Shown: positions 29,101-36,033 of the stretch, one piece after another
Layout of the letters: every line of letters begins with the position of its first letter
How positions within the stretch are numbered: position 1 is the first letter of the stretch
NCBI GenBank assembly: GCA_017430235.1
Contig: JAFRNH010000108.1
Span: 1 to 61,733, forward strand
Length of the DNA stretch: 61,733 nt
Origin: Paludibacteraceae bacterium
GTDB taxonomy: Bacteria; Bacteroidota; Bacteroidia; Bacteroidales; Paludibacteraceae
Direction of reading: 5' to 3'
Notes under the pieces: generated by a model
What the model was told of the DNA's origin: nothing
The model's input: the letters and a program-made list of their open reading frames with translations, nothing else
Databases searched by the model: none
Position numbers and translations under genes: made by a program

Positions 29101-30845
29101 ATCTCTTGCAGATAGCAAAACAATCCGCTACTGCGAAGGATATGACCTCTTTGATTGTAACAGATGCAGTCTATTTCGGTACGACAGAGACGAATGATGT
29201 CACTGCCAATGCTCGTACATTGTCAGAGAGTGGTGTTTACAAGGTTAATTACTCATATACGATCAACAACTTGACATGTACCGCAAGTGATCTCACAACA
29301 TTGACCTTCTACAAACAACCGGTTACACCATCTGTTGAAAGTCAGGGATTCTGTCAAAACACAGGTGACCATTTGTTGGAGGGTATGCCATCAGAGACCA
29401 ATCTGAGATTGATCTGGGAGAATATCTCTTCCGTTCCATCTGTGATTGATACGGTCAACTCATACGTAAACACTGAAATAGCAGGAACCCGTTATTATAA
29501 AGTTCGTCATGTTCAAGATTACAGTAACTGCTTGAGTTTGGATACAACTATTGTAGTGACGATCTATCCAGAAGTACGTCCATTGACGGTTCAACATGAT
29601 TTGTGTGTGGGTGAATCCATCACAATCTATGAAATTGCCAATACGTACAACATTAAGGATACAATCAAATCGTTGTACAATCAGACATTAGGTGTTGCTC
29701 ATCCAAATTTGGATAAGGGCATCAGTGAGACGGGTCTCTACACCTTTGTGGCTAAGAACGAACATAGTTGTATCGCCACCGATACATTGAACATTACGTT
29801 CCATCAGCCAGAGAATCTTCAAGTGACGAAGAAGAACATCTATTGTTATGGTGAGATTGCAAACTTCGTAGCAACAACAGATAATCCATCTACGTTCGAG
29901 TGGTATGAGTATCCATATACAACAGCACATACTCAGGCCGACTTTAGAATCACTACAGAGGAGGATAGATATAAAGTAATTGCGAAGGAGAGTTCAATGG
30001 GATGTGCTAAGGAGTTAGAATTCACGGTAGCTTCTCGCGAAAAGATTCAAATTCCGTTGGATGAGAATTATGGCTACTGTGTAGCAGATACTACGAAATT
30101 GTATCTCATGGACTTTACAAATGTGGCATGGTATTACGAAGGAGCATCCAGTGCAGGTTTGAACTTCAAACATCACTTCGATGTTGGTGTACACGATATT
30201 AGAGTAGTAGTGGAAGACAGATACCAGTGTACAGACAGTATGGATATACATGTACGTGTGGTAGACAAACCATATCCATTGATTGCACATAAGAACATGG
30301 ATGAGTTTATCAATGATGAGTTTAACACGGAAGAGTATGCCATGAATAAGGATCATCGAAATGTCACACTTTATGTTCCAAATAAAGAAGGACAAGATAG
30401 TGACTTGTGGAGTTATCAATGGACATTCAGTTCACAGCCTCTTGATAGTGTAGGAGACAGAGACGTGATCTATCCAGAGTTCTCTGACGATATCTTTAAT
30501 TATTGCAATGACGTGTATGTAAGCTTGACAGCGACACATGAATACGGATGTTCGGGAACAGCAGTAGACACCTTGAGAGTTTATTGTGAGCCAGATGTGC
30601 CAAACTCCTTCTTAGCAGATGGTTCTTCCGTCTTTATGGAAGGTTACAATCTTCAGATCTTTGATCGTGTTGGTACGTTGATTTACCATAACGAACATTT
30701 TGAAGGATGGAATGGAACATGTACGAGAGGTAATAGTGGAGGATTCTACGCATCCAACGACACCTACTTCTATGTATTAACTTACTATGTACATGGTACG
30801 GAGAAGACGAAGACAGGTTATGTGACTGTCGCACGTGAGGAATAA
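17118..30845 (+). CDS. Giant T9SS type B cargo protein with Ig-like repeats (SprB-like adhesin)
   Basis: 4575 residues. Signal peptide at residues 1-28 (LISTLILFLAVSFSTTVKA). Residues 30-610 form a non-repetitive head. Residues 614-633 are a Gly/Asp linker bounded by cysteines. From about residue 900 the protein is a chain of Ig-like domains of some 80-90 residues, each with a conserved Cys (for example YVCQDT, ICQPFTF, SCYNVPVD). Five of these domains make a super-unit of about 426 residues, repeated most clearly at 2280-3977. Residues 4490-4575 (PNSFLADGSS, LQIFDRVGTLIYHN, GWNGTC, GTYFY-like DTYFYVLTY, KTGYVTVAR) form the gliding-motility-associated, type B T9SS sorting domain. It is probably a surface filament for adhesion or motility; ligand unknown. 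PorP/SprF follows after 20 bp. Confidence 0.9.
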   Translation: MSLVLNNRNLISTLILFLAVSFSTTVKADGDTIKASWEGTVNGGFIWVGNTNTNPADNKYLDPTTDIEAEIENIRKVPAGYTVSQFTNINFDYFCVPFVDTTCGMIKIPYAQLNWVYGNPLNGQPNNTIKVIITSENGDDVIAEIPVTDGAPDVISSVHLYSHHADISEDLGDLYKNDILKVGTKYRIYVADIKVELGAAPLKSNNGTGWSFAMVYSHPMLDRKTIMFYDVDKFAKTGFQGVSGDPLETNLRLKKGFKMVDNRLTFGYSGFGSMHNTIYETMKSNKKEVPVVHVDGDIWSNENSFGSTIFYSYETCQLSPESDNLYTRAFDLHVVGLDASNYIKVQPEDTITLFNLYVGPENENHYLTSAVLAFGAPDVPEATLPVEVDKSDIEPDSTYTCSLYVTVGENKDGLTHINVNIPITEYVDSISDFRISFLERDAVTPDNWNKAFLNVSAVDTVNAKKGFKSKIDLYNYRDSTSNATNIGTFYKAAIDSINAYLRHIDQLNAELFKDNPSKMIARLVKLDFGEMTIPSKVKNSDVIKITLTLHTKPADDDVYRITTYDGVSKPSYVQSAEMSVEGVNSKEKSTFENINKQSVNSSEQIGNYFDELRCLGGDGGDDGDGGGGDGGGCNGIDGSSSHTTEGLFQKNTLTEPINININASSECISVPDTVEIPFCSQMTITASSIYDFLYDYYKFNLDSLNRVDSCIWERAKREKLLDFARRHSVNRSRMEVLLNSIDHLPSITSSAADKFNKFLACEAQLAPDSIDSIVNMKIDYSKLFVLYKSKNLTDYYQSTKSYEVRSDEAHSKEYTIDDDLTSYAYFKSPWKNGKCDTTIVIKFIRKNLDAPEAFYKDSIIEEGKTIYACREEPLKPITILKGHNNYDIYADITDIEQNDYTKLWLNRNRKTDDPYSWSLSADSIISSDSSGTYKIALYKRNYIDRCFGEKLTFYLKIIDIKISEKPHILNKDEAVNQQITYCQSTDTAGYVTLKIDKSTIPAGLGVNWYWIMSDSIKGQKRDTLIGTGDTVNIPSGKAGTFEYAVAFSKDICLSEMDTLFVRFDPYPDLVKLDTITICQNYELKDVDVLGRIKKLNPGFTEDSVLFYKYIPNSAPDSVQLSLTADSIKLSRFLYESRSNFSCNNMSNVDYRYTRYVAQAHSGNKCLGKGNLGVIEVICYEDSTPKFSQGDSLLYCTGDKPTENLNEYISNFNSVDRWVWMTDSTKLPKNGFEVNNFNNSNYIYNPYDPHLSTESPYSRDFFVVRVDSNNCVSDPAKLTVVVGDSIHSTPLIGDTTKYIYTNQNFILEFCPGDDKDYPNAVLPVKASESTYTMTAVEKSNFTDDCDTTYKYNSIRLEWNTVKQDSIVMPIYAPGKYYYCIRQTTSVGCDGPWVNVTISVRDSVKGDLSVDSIKLCEASPSAKVVDFVHNGSTYNIKYYDKDTTEINRDLAVVNTDVPGEYLSSYKNNLFFVSLFDTKCSGEKIPVQSIVSEKPSVPNILKDTLYYCLDDNVDLTADGGVTVNKPMEVLKWKSADKFVASVASETDYLVQTLNSVTGCLSDYDTIDVLVEKTFDFAPIAPIQVCYGETVDLWDLVEQAITPHNMVIKKAQPIFEIKNASGTKLTETAARNIVSTKAKTIEDEQTYYISVSEPISGCSYDGSVTINFAPLPEMQPDKVNKCEGEVFALPTPEGTSYSYEWYNKGSRIINETAFSATQDEILTLVATTSFNCVDSVPVEIDIDSLPGVPLISDTALCQGSGNHTLDVDYHSSVNSDNVYNDLHFYWEDKNKTQVSYFSADTSFADSRINVKYVGIIKNINKGTHCFNSKEITVTVNKRISLGISDPSPICQPQTFDATSYIKSYLNSNSIGGHNPKIDYYFKLDNNLNKTTLTEAEMNALEYSSSSDQVRYGYGMIDSDGICSSEDTFVVTINRQPKAPLIEQGEDSLFFCRDNAPLVVNASDTAGYDNLNLIWQNNATGLSFTLNEAASATQLSAYFQDTITSCKGDPSTAIAIVAAPIKVKPIGGKDTLAFCADSVVNLWDLAYQSFTPDLKDRSNVTMTAKRGAITVLQSQLEHLTSTVQDTATYEFEMSDDLTRCSATNKVTVIFHQLPHFSVVGETEICYGDSIGLKVTGDDRPIAYGWYYGSTLLSTGTSYKQSGLTTDTTLTVEGALNDLSTCKTVVTHFVQVDSLPAPLKDTSIYVCQDTTSTTPLKVNFDRSSSNINNYAIVWYNSDGDTLQNDIEDVLQPIVKDGVYVYRANLTDRNTGCVNQLATMKVNVQPQIGIHWIDPDTICQPDSFNLIEALAGKVYGGKNPSYQYAMSGTDTLHNETAIKENTKLTVYYKDINGCEMKQNISVQFHAEPNIPTISNDTDVCQALKTITLNAKANGLKNNTPSAQSFEWVINGHDTIKANSIVADLSSVGVNTYEVRAYDLKTFCYSKPDTFTMLIRDSIQALILDTLKSCYNVPVDLTANVEHLVGGKGKLDYQYQLPGSLEVFDPTAVVKSGTYVVKVSDSLNVCQREDKINVVLHDSLRISADGPKEVCEYSQITLHGLYADSYVWRREDGRKLASDSLVYASETAKTEVLRLIGTKQIGALACQDSIDVPILTNPNPKALPDSTIYFCQDTASASSTIQFDFNRTAENKNAYLINWYATKDAETAFSSKESVEQSIKEDTTFIYWADLTDRLTGCVSPRFKMTVIIHPMIRTKWQDPQPVCEPFTYNLKEVLEDRNVIYGGTGALTHYTMNGSDTLSDETAIAKNSQLMAYFTDANGCQMKQEINILFHSEPNVPTVPKDTDICQSPKVIDLKAKSNGVKDGSPSPQIFEWILNDKETLLAKTKEVDLNKAGKYVYRIRAYDTVTKCYSEPDTMTLLVRDSIQALVLDTLKSCYMVPVDIKSKVEHLTGGKGTLTYEYELPGSLESFDPSAVVKTGSYIVKISDSMAVCQREEEVNVQLWDSLSILAEGPREVCEYSQITLKAKYAEKYVWRRADGRKLTSDSLVYMSDTAKTEVLRLIGTTQIGDLYCHDSIDVTVVTNPNPKVLNDSVIYVCQDTNAASSTIKFDFNRSTDNKKDYSIAWYDKADATEPISTTETMEQSIIEDGTYNYWADLTNRLTGCVSSRFKMTIIVHPMIRTKWQDPQPICEPFTYNLKEVLEDRNVIYGGTGALTHYTMNGSDTLSDETAIAKNSQLVAYFTDEKGCQMKQDINVLFHSEPNVPTVPKDTDICQSQKVIELTVKSNGVKDGSPSPQIFEWILNDKETLLAKSKEVDLNKAGKSIYRIRAYDTITKCYSQEDTMTLLVRDSIQALVLDTLKSCYNVPVDIKSQVEHLTGGKGTLTYEYSLPGSLETFDPSAVVKTGGYVVKVSDSMAVCKREEKVNVQMWDSLSIIAEGPREVCEYSQITLKASNADSYVWRRADGRKLANDSLVYMSDTAKTEVLRLIGTSQIGALYCHDSIDVTIVTNPNPKVLNDSVIYVCQDTAANSSTIKFDFNRSTDNKKSYSISWYDKADATEPIATTETMQQSIKEDGTYNYWADLTDKVTGCVSPRFKMTVEVHPMLRTKWRDPETICQPFTFNLEEALDTSIYGGEGLYDYYVMNGADTLREITAIADNSKLTAYYTDENGCQLAQKINVKFYVQPAIPTLVGDTIVCQNIGDIVLTAKKNGTNTSSQTFVWEGGEIRQQSDELTLSTNNAGTTDYTIKAVDTLSHCYSEPLSFTMDIRKKLEFKPVGLLESCYNVGIDLPSKVEPNYSTNDDEITYTYSYISSTGSLTTVAAPESVTKTGKYLVAVKETESKCERKDTIEVVVYDSIGVATEGTTTICYGDVVPDLKAINADSYVWRRGAITSDGANFPYADAVQETETFRLIGEKKIGSLYCQDSIDVTVTVLPNPQTLPDTIINLCQLKDGDDAKVLIPTRTNTDELLMLKWYDANNAEVFENMDMVNFPITEDGTTEYFVKQVNKVTGCESKLSSVKVVVYPQIQIALPDTASCQPYTIDLLQIAKQSATAKDMTSLIVTDAVYFGTTETNDVTANARTLSESGVYKVNYSYTINNLTCTASDLTTLTFYKQPVTPSVESQGFCQNTGDHLLEGMPSETNLRLIWENISSVPSVIDTVNSYVNTEIAGTRYYKVRHVQDYSNCLSLDTTIVVTIYPEVRPLTVQHDLCVGESITIYEIANTYNIKDTIKSLYNQTLGVAHPNLDKGISETGLYTFVAKNEHSCIATDTLNITFHQPENLQVTKKNIYCYGEIANFVATTDNPSTFEWYEYPYTTAHTQADFRITTEEDRYKVIAKESSMGCAKELEFTVASREKIQIPLDENYGYCVADTTKLYLMDFTNVAWYYEGASSAGLNFKHHFDVGVHDIRVVVEDRYQCTDSMDIHVRVVDKPYPLIAHKNMDEFINDEFNTEEYAMNKDHRNVTLYVPNKEGQDSDLWSYQWTFSSQPLDSVGDRDVIYPEFSDDIFNYCNDVYVSLTATHEYGCSGTAVDTLRVYCEPDVPNSFLADGSSVFMEGYNLQIFDRVGTLIYHNEHFEGWNGTCTRGNSGGFYASNDTYFYVLTYYVHGTEKTKTGYVTVAREE
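18957..19016 (+). repeat. Gly/Asp low-complexity linker in the giant adhesin
   Basis: Twenty codons encode Cys, Leu, then only Gly and Asp, then Cys (residues 614-633). They use almost only GGC and GAC/GAT codons, far more GC-rich than the AT-rich gene around them. The repeats are short enough for slippage in multiples of three. Confidence 0.8.
23955..29048 (+). repeat. Four tandem ~1.27-kb super-repeats in the giant adhesin
   Basis: Units start at 23955, 25227, 26505 and 27783, with lengths of 1272, 1278, 1278 and 1266 bp (424, 426, 426 and 422 residues). Units 2 and 3 are nearly identical over long stretches, such as the segment encoding NVIYGGTGALTHYTMNGSDT. Units 1 and 4 are clearly related but diverged. 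Each unit holds five Ig-like subdomains. More degenerate units of similar order can be traced upstream to about 21.8 kb. Confidence 0.85.
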
Positions 30846-30865
30846 ATTTGAAATAAAACAGATCA

Positions 30866-31843
30866 ATGAAAAGAGTCATTTCGATAATAACATTTGTTTT
30901 TGCCACTTTTTTGCTACAAGCACAAGAGTCGCCGTTTTTTTCAAACAAGCAATTGCAGTATGCCTATCATAATCCGGGATACATTCCCGAATTGCAATAC
31001 TCGACAATCACTTTAGGAGGACGATTCCAGTGGGTCGGATTGGATGGAATGCCTATTTCCACATTCTTATCGGCCAAGTATTTCTTCTTGGGTGCACATT
31101 CGCAAGTGGGTATCAATATGTTATATGACCATATAGGTTACCAGTCGATTTTTAATCCTAAAGTTGATTATGCCTTCTGTGTGCCATTCGCACCAGATAG
31201 TTACATCAATTTCGGATTAAGTGTTGGTATGATGTGTAAATCATACGACCAGGATAAGATATACATGGGTAAGAATTCTGTTCTGGATAAGGATATGTTT
31301 GCCAACAAATATCTGGAGCATGGATGCGAACCAGATATAGATGTGGGTATTGAGTTCTTGGTTCAGAACATAGAGTTCGGATTTGCCGCGAATCATCTTT
31401 TGAAAGGAAAGAAAGATTACTTAACCATGAATCGTGTATTTTATGGATTTGCCAATTGCAATTTCCAGTCAGAGGAGTGGTGGCGACTTTCACCTACCTA
31501 TGCCTTCTATTACTTCAGAGGTGATGAGGCATCGAAGAATATTCAGAAACATGAGATCGGATTGGATTTCTATTATGTGGGTGATTATGATTCCCGACCA
31601 AGAGACTATTTCTATGTTGGAGCAGCATGCAGAATCTACAATGAGGCAGTTCTTCGAGTTGGATTCTCCTATCAATGGTTCTCTATCTTCTATTCTTACG
31701 ACTATTTCTTCCAAGACTTAAAGTATGATAGTTATGGTTCACATGAAATAGGAATCGAGTTTAGGGTAGGACAGAAGGATCGTGGATGTTATGCCAACTA
31801 TGGTATGTCTAAGAAGCGTTACACACGTTATCATAGAAATTGA
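30866..31843 (+). CDS. PorP/SprF family type IX secretion outer-membrane protein
   Basis: 325 residues with a signal peptide (ISIITFVFATFLLQA) followed by QESPFFSNKQLQYAYHNPGYI, the hallmark N-terminus of the PorP/SprF family, and then alternating amphipathic strands (GLSVGMMCKSY, EFGFAANHLLKG, VLRVGFSYQWFSIFYSYDY, HEIGIEFRVG) of an outer-membrane beta-barrel. SprF-type proteins are needed for secretion or surface attachment of the giant cargo encoded next to them, as for SprB/SprF of Flavobacterium. The 20-bp gap after the type B cargo gene supports such a pairing. No T9SS core gene (porK, L, M, N, sov) is in the window. Confidence 0.9.
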   Translation: MKRVISIITFVFATFLLQAQESPFFSNKQLQYAYHNPGYIPELQYSTITLGGRFQWVGLDGMPISTFLSAKYFFLGAHSQVGINMLYDHIGYQSIFNPKVDYAFCVPFAPDSYINFGLSVGMMCKSYDQDKIYMGKNSVLDKDMFANKYLEHGCEPDIDVGIEFLVQNIEFGFAANHLLKGKKDYLTMNRVFYGFANCNFQSEEWWRLSPTYAFYYFRGDEASKNIQKHEIGLDFYYVGDYDSRPRDYFYVGAACRIYNEAVLRVGFSYQWFSIFYSYDYFFQDLKYDSYGSHEIGIEFRVGQKDRGCYANYGMSKKRYTRYHRN

Positions 31844-31849
31844 TAAGAA

Positions 31850-32179
31850 ATGATAAAACATTTCAAACGTGTAGTCATAGCATTTATTTGTCTTGTCTCT
31901 TTTTTGTTGTTATTGAGACATTGGATGGTTGAAAGAGAGGAAGAAGAATTCAGAGAATTGGGTGGACGTATGATTTCAGCCATTGAAGATTTTCGCACTA
32001 CGCACAATAGACTGCCAGAGAATGAATTGGAATTTGGTATGGAAGTAACCGAATCTGGCAGTGGACCTTATTACGTAAAGCGTGATAGTAATAAGTACAT
32101 GGTTTGCTTCGGTGTGAGTATGGATCAGTGTTACGCGTATGATTCAGAAACGAAAGAATGGAAGTACACATATTGGTAG
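31850..32179 (+). CDS. Small single-pass membrane protein, pseudopilin-like N-terminus
   Basis: 109 residues, 6 bp after the PorP/SprF gene and so in the same operon. An N-terminal membrane helix (VVIAFICLVSFLLLL, residues 8-22) is followed by an acidic helix and SAIEDFRTTHNRLPENELEFG. This order, membrane helix then a helix then NRLPxNE, recalls type II pseudopilins (GspG-like), but there is no clear prepilin peptidase site and no homolog that I recognise. The C-terminal half (PYYVKRDSNKYMVCFG, CYAYDSETKEWKY) looks like a small beta-sheet with two cysteines. It may help export or anchoring of the giant adhesin; this is inference from position only. Confidence 0.7.
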   Translation: MIKHFKRVVIAFICLVSFLLLLRHWMVEREEEEFRELGGRMISAIEDFRTTHNRLPENELEFGMEVTESGSGPYYVKRDSNKYMVCFGVSMDQCYAYDSETKEWKYTYW

Positions 32180-32209
32180 CCATGAAGGGCAATGTAACCA
32201 TTTATAAAT

Positions 32210-33184
32210 ATGTACCGAATAAAACAAGTGAGAATAATAGTATTGCTTATTTATATTGCTATCAGCTTTCAATGTTTGGCGCAGTCGTATAAGGTAAAGT
32301 CAATTAAACCATATATCGCCAAACAAAGAGAATGTATTAGTTATTTGATTGAGGCATCGCGTAATGACTCGTTATTTTTTATATTTTCAGATTGTAAGAA
32401 AACTGTTGATTCTATTAATGGATCAGAAATAAAGGAACGTTGTAGTTACAACTTCCTATTGAAAAAAGTATTTCCTCGAGAAAGAGAGATTGACACTGTT
32501 TTTGGACATATCTTTGTCCCTCATCTACTTCCTTCAGAGCCTGGTAGCGAATGCTATGGATTTGCCCCTGACAACAGACATCATAATACAGTATATAAAG
32601 CACTTAATACGAACGGAAAGTTCTTCCTAGATTTCAATCAGGATTATGACGAGACTATCCGCCTGATATTTGATTATAATAGTATTGAACATGAGATTGT
32701 TGCAGCTGAAAATGGTCACGAAGTTGCAAACCGAGTGTATACTCTTTTGTATGAAACAGGTGATGATGTTATATCAAAAGAGAAAAAAATGGATCTTCTG
32801 CACACGATGATATTGCTGGATTGTTTTGCGACAAGGGCATATAGGAGTGATATGTTGAATTTTGATAAGAACTTTGATATAATATCAAAGCATCCAGAAT
32901 ATTGTTTCCCACTTATGTGTGGCTATTATGCCAGTATGGAACAATTCGATTTTATTGACATTGATTCTTTTGAAAATAAAATAGCTGAATTTGTACCAGC
33001 TTCTTATGAGCCATATTATCGGGAATATATACAAATAGTAAGAAGAAAAAGAGCAGGAGAAAAATTTTCTGAGAAAGAGAGCCCATTTTATGCGCTTATG
33101 TTACAGCTCGCAAAAGAAAGAAAACTGAATATTTTAAATAGTCATGAAGTGTATTTAGGAAATGGCTATTTCTGGTTGTGGTGA
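32210..33184 (+). CDS. Hypothetical exported protein of the adhesin operon
   Basis: 324 residues, 30 bp after the preceding gene. The N-terminus (VRIIVLLIYIAISFQCLAQ) is a signal peptide with cleavage near LAQ. It could also be read as a weak lipobox, but the cysteine lies before the usual position. The rest is mostly charged and helical, with several cysteines (RECISYL, SDCKKT, GSECYGF) and no motif I recognise. The base composition is more AT-rich than the neighbouring frd genes. It is the last gene before a new promoter, so it probably belongs to the adhesin transcript. The function is unknown. Confidence 0.7.
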   Translation: MYRIKQVRIIVLLIYIAISFQCLAQSYKVKSIKPYIAKQRECISYLIEASRNDSLFFIFSDCKKTVDSINGSEIKERCSYNFLLKKVFPREREIDTVFGHIFVPHLLPSEPGSECYGFAPDNRHHNTVYKALNTNGKFFLDFNQDYDETIRLIFDYNSIEHEIVAAENGHEVANRVYTLLYETGDDVISKEKKMDLLHTMILLDCFATRAYRSDMLNFDKNFDIISKHPEYCFPLMCGYYASMEQFDFIDIDSFENKIAEFVPASYEPYYREYIQIVRRKRAGEKFSEKESPFYALMLQLAKERKLNILNSHEVYLGNGYFWLW

Positions 33185-33232
33185 TTTTTGTTTTTTTGTT
33201 AGCGTCAATCATCTAAAATTTAAATTTTTTTA

Positions 33233-33240
33233 TATTTTTG
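33233..33240 (+). promoter_or_regulatory. -7 element of the frdCAB operon
   Basis: TATTTTTG fits TAnnTTTG and would give a leader of about 90 nt before the start at 33335. A -33 element at the right distance is not evident. Confidence 0.5.
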
Positions 33241-33334
33241 TAGAATGAATCATTGTCTGATGATTCGACGTAACTGAATCTTTTGTATTTGAAACTAGTA
33301 ATAATTAAAATAATTCATTTAAATTCAAAAACTT

Positions 33335-34000
33335 ATGTGGTTAATTGATTCGTCAATCGGGAGAAAGGTGATAATGTCTGTCACAGGTCTTTTTCTCGTT
33401 TTGTTTCTTATTTTTCACATGTCGATGAATGTTGTCGCTATTTTTTCGAGCGAAACATACAATGACATTTGTAATTTTTTAGGTGCAAATTGGTACGCAC
33501 TAGCAGGTACGATGGTTCTGGCAGCGGGTGTCGTGTTGCACATTGTATTTGCATTTCTTCTTTCGTATCGCAATTACAAGGCTCGTCCAATTGGGTATTC
33601 TACTCAAAAGAATCAGAAAGAAGTTGAGGGTGCATCACAGAACATGCTTGTTTTGGGAATTATTGTTCTGATGGGATTGTGCATGCACTTGATTCATTTT
33701 TGGGCTAAGATGCAGTTGCAAGAGATTATAGGTGCTACTCCTGAATATGAAGGTCAATTTACTAATGGTGCAGAGTTGATAAGAATCACATTCTCAAATC
33801 CTTATGTTTGTTTGGCATATATAGGATGGTTTATAGCTATCTGGTTCCACTTGACACATGGTATTTGGAGCGCATTCCAATCAACAGGTTTGAACAACAA
33901 GGTTTGGTTCCCTCGTTTGAAAATGTGTGCTAACATATTCTCTACAATTATCGTATTAGGATTTACTGCAGTTGTTATTGCGGGTTATATCCATTCTTAA
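33335..34000 (+). CDS. frdC: Succinate dehydrogenase/fumarate reductase cytochrome b subunit
   Basis: 221 residues, the membrane anchor of the frd/sdh complex. It begins MWLIDSSIGRKVIMSVTGLFLVLFLIFHMSMN, a first membrane helix with a likely heme-ligand histidine, and contains further helices around GTMVLAAGVVLHIVFAFLL, LVLGIIVLMGLCMHLIHFW, CLAYIGWFIAIWFHLTHGIWSAF and the C-terminus, five in all. The histidines in these helices fit the diheme b558-type anchor of Bacteroidota. It passes electrons between menaquinone and the iron-sulfur subunit at the inner membrane. First gene of frdCAB, with gaps of 30 and 20 bp to the next two genes. Confidence 0.93.
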   Translation: MWLIDSSIGRKVIMSVTGLFLVLFLIFHMSMNVVAIFSSETYNDICNFLGANWYALAGTMVLAAGVVLHIVFAFLLSYRNYKARPIGYSTQKNQKEVEGASQNMLVLGIIVLMGLCMHLIHFWAKMQLQEIIGATPEYEGQFTNGAELIRITFSNPYVCLAYIGWFIAIWFHLTHGIWSAFQSTGLNNKVWFPRLKMCANIFSTIIVLGFTAVVIAGYIHS

Positions 34001-34030
34001 TGTACTAATTAGAAAATAAGAAATATTATT

Positions 34031-36013
34031 ATGGCTGAAATAAATTCTAAAATTCCAGAAGGTCCAGTAGCAGAAAAATGGACCAACTATAAAGCTCACC
34101 AAAAATTGGTGAATCCTGCTAACAAGCGTAAGTTGGATATCATCGTTGTAGGAACAGGTTTGGCTGGTGCTTCTGCTGCTTCAACGTTGGCAGAGATGGG
34201 CTTCAATATCCTTAATTTCTGTATCCAAGACTCTCCTCGTCGTGCTCACTCTATTGCAGCACAAGGAGGTATCAACGCAGCTAAGAATTATCAAAATGAT
34301 GGTGACTCAGTTTACCGTCTTTTCTATGATACTGTAAAGGGTGGTGACTATCGTGCTCGCGAAGCTAATGTTTATCGTTTGGCTGAGGTCTCCGCTAATA
34401 TCATCGACCAATGTGTGGCTCAAGGTGTTCCTTTCGCTCGTGAATACGGAGGTCTGTTGGCTAACCGTTCTTTCGGTGGTGCTCAGGTTTCTCGTACGTT
34501 CTACGCTAAGGGTCAAACAGGTCAACAATTGTTGTTGGGTGCTTACTCTTCTTTGAACCGTCAAATCAAAGCAGGTAAGGTGAAGAGCTTCAACCGTTAT
34601 GAGATGCATGACATCGTTATGATTGATGGTCGTGCTCGCGGTATCATCGCAAAGAACTTGGTAACTGGTAAGTTTGAACGTTTCGCTGCTCATGCTGTAG
34701 TTTTGGCTACTGGTGGTTACGGAAATACTTATTTCTTGTCAACCAACGCTATGGGTTGTAACTGTTCAGCTGCTATCGCTGCATTCCGTAAGGGTGCTTA
34801 CATGGCCAATCCTTCTTACGTTCAGATTCACCCTACTTGTATCCCAGTTCACGGTGACAAGCAATCTAAGTTGACTTTGATGTCTGAGTCATTGCGTAAC
34901 GATGGTCGTATCTGGGTACCTAAGAACATTGAAGATGCTAAGAAATTACAACGTGGTGAAATAAAGGGATCTGATATCCCTGAAGAGGATCGTGATTACT
35001 ACTTGGAGCGTCGTTACCCTGCATTCGGTAACTTGGTTCCTCGTGACGTTGCCTCTCGTGCCGCTAAAGAGCGTTGCGATCATGGATTCGGTGTTAACAA
35101 TACAGGTTTGGCTGTATTCTTGGATTTCTCTGAGGCTATCAACCGTTTGGGTATCGACGTTGTTCGTCAACGTTATGGTAACTTGTTCGATATGTACGAA
35201 GAGATCACCGACGTGAATCCAGGTCAGTTCGCTAAAGAAATCAATGGTGTGAAATACTATAACCCAATGATGATCTTCCCTGCTATCCACTACACAATGG
35301 GTGGTTTGTGGGTTGATTATGAACTTCAAACTTCTGTCAAAGGTTTGTTCGCTATCGGTGAGTGTAACTTCTCCGATCACGGTGCTAACCGTTTGGGTGC
35401 ATCTGCTTTGATGCAAGGTTTGGCTGATGGTTACTTCGTATTGCCTTACACTATTCAAAATTATTTGTCAGACCAAATTACTGTTCCTCGTTTCGATCCA
35501 AATAGCAAAGAGTTTATGGATGCTCAAGCTAAGTGCGAAAAAGAACAAGAGGCTCTCATCAAGATCAAAGGAAAACGTTCCGTTGATTCCATCCACAAAG
35601 AGTTGGGTCACATCATGTGGGAGTACGTTGGTATGGGTCGTACCAAGGAAAGTTTGGAAACTGCTTTGAAGAAATTGAAAGAATTACGTCAGGAATTCGA
35701 GAAAAACTTGTTTGTACCTGGTACAGTTGAAGAGGGTATGAACGTAGAGTTGGATAAAGCTTTCCATTTAAGAGATTTTATTATTATGGGTGAGTTGATC
35801 GCTCGTGATGCTTTGAGCCGTAATGAGAGCTGTGGTGGACACTTCCGTGAGGAGTACCAAACAGAAGAAGGTGAGGCTAAACGTGATGATGAGAACTACT
35901 TCTATGTAGGCTGCTGGAACTACCAAGGTAACGATGAAAAGGAACCTGAGTTGATCAAAGAGCCGCTTACTTATGAAGCTATTAAGGTTCAAACTCGTAA
36001 CTATAAATCTTAA
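34031..36013 (+). CDS. frdA: Succinate dehydrogenase/fumarate reductase flavoprotein subunit
   Basis: 660 residues. The FAD-binding Rossmann motif is [21 protein letters not shown] near residue 38, followed by [18 protein letters not shown], which carries the histidine expected to bind FAD covalently. The capping domain and active site include HPTCIP and [10 protein letters not shown] with the catalytic arginine. [28 protein letters not shown] closes the FAD site. It interconverts fumarate and succinate; in anaerobic Bacteroidales it works mainly as fumarate reductase, the terminal step of the succinate fermentation branch. The codon use is strongly biased (GGT, CGT, GCT, AAG), as in highly expressed genes. 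Confidence 0.95.
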   Translation: MAEINSKIPEGPVAEKWTNYKAHQKLVNPANKRKLDIIVVGTGLAGASAASTLAEMGFNILNFCIQDSPRRAHSIAAQGGINAAKNYQNDGDSVYRLFYDTVKGGDYRAREANVYRLAEVSANIIDQCVAQGVPFAREYGGLLANRSFGGAQVSRTFYAKGQTGQQLLLGAYSSLNRQIKAGKVKSFNRYEMHDIVMIDGRARGIIAKNLVTGKFERFAAHAVVLATGGYGNTYFLSTNAMGCNCSAAIAAFRKGAYMANPSYVQIHPTCIPVHGDKQSKLTLMSESLRNDGRIWVPKNIEDAKKLQRGEIKGSDIPEEDRDYYLERRYPAFGNLVPRDVASRAAKERCDHGFGVNNTGLAVFLDFSEAINRLGIDVVRQRYGNLFDMYEEITDVNPGQFAKEINGVKYYNPMMIFPAIHYTMGGLWVDYELQTSVKGLFAIGECNFSDHGANRLGASALMQGLADGYFVLPYTIQNYLSDQITVPRFDPNSKEFMDAQAKCEKEQEALIKIKGKRSVDSIHKELGHIMWEYVGMGRTKESLETALKKLKELRQEFEKNLFVPGTVEEGMNVELDKAFHLRDFIIMGELIARDALSRNESCGGHFREEYQTEEGEAKRDDENYFYVGCWNYQGNDEKEPELIKEPLTYEAIKVQTRNYKS

Positions 36014-36033
36014 CATTTAAAACAGTAAATCAA

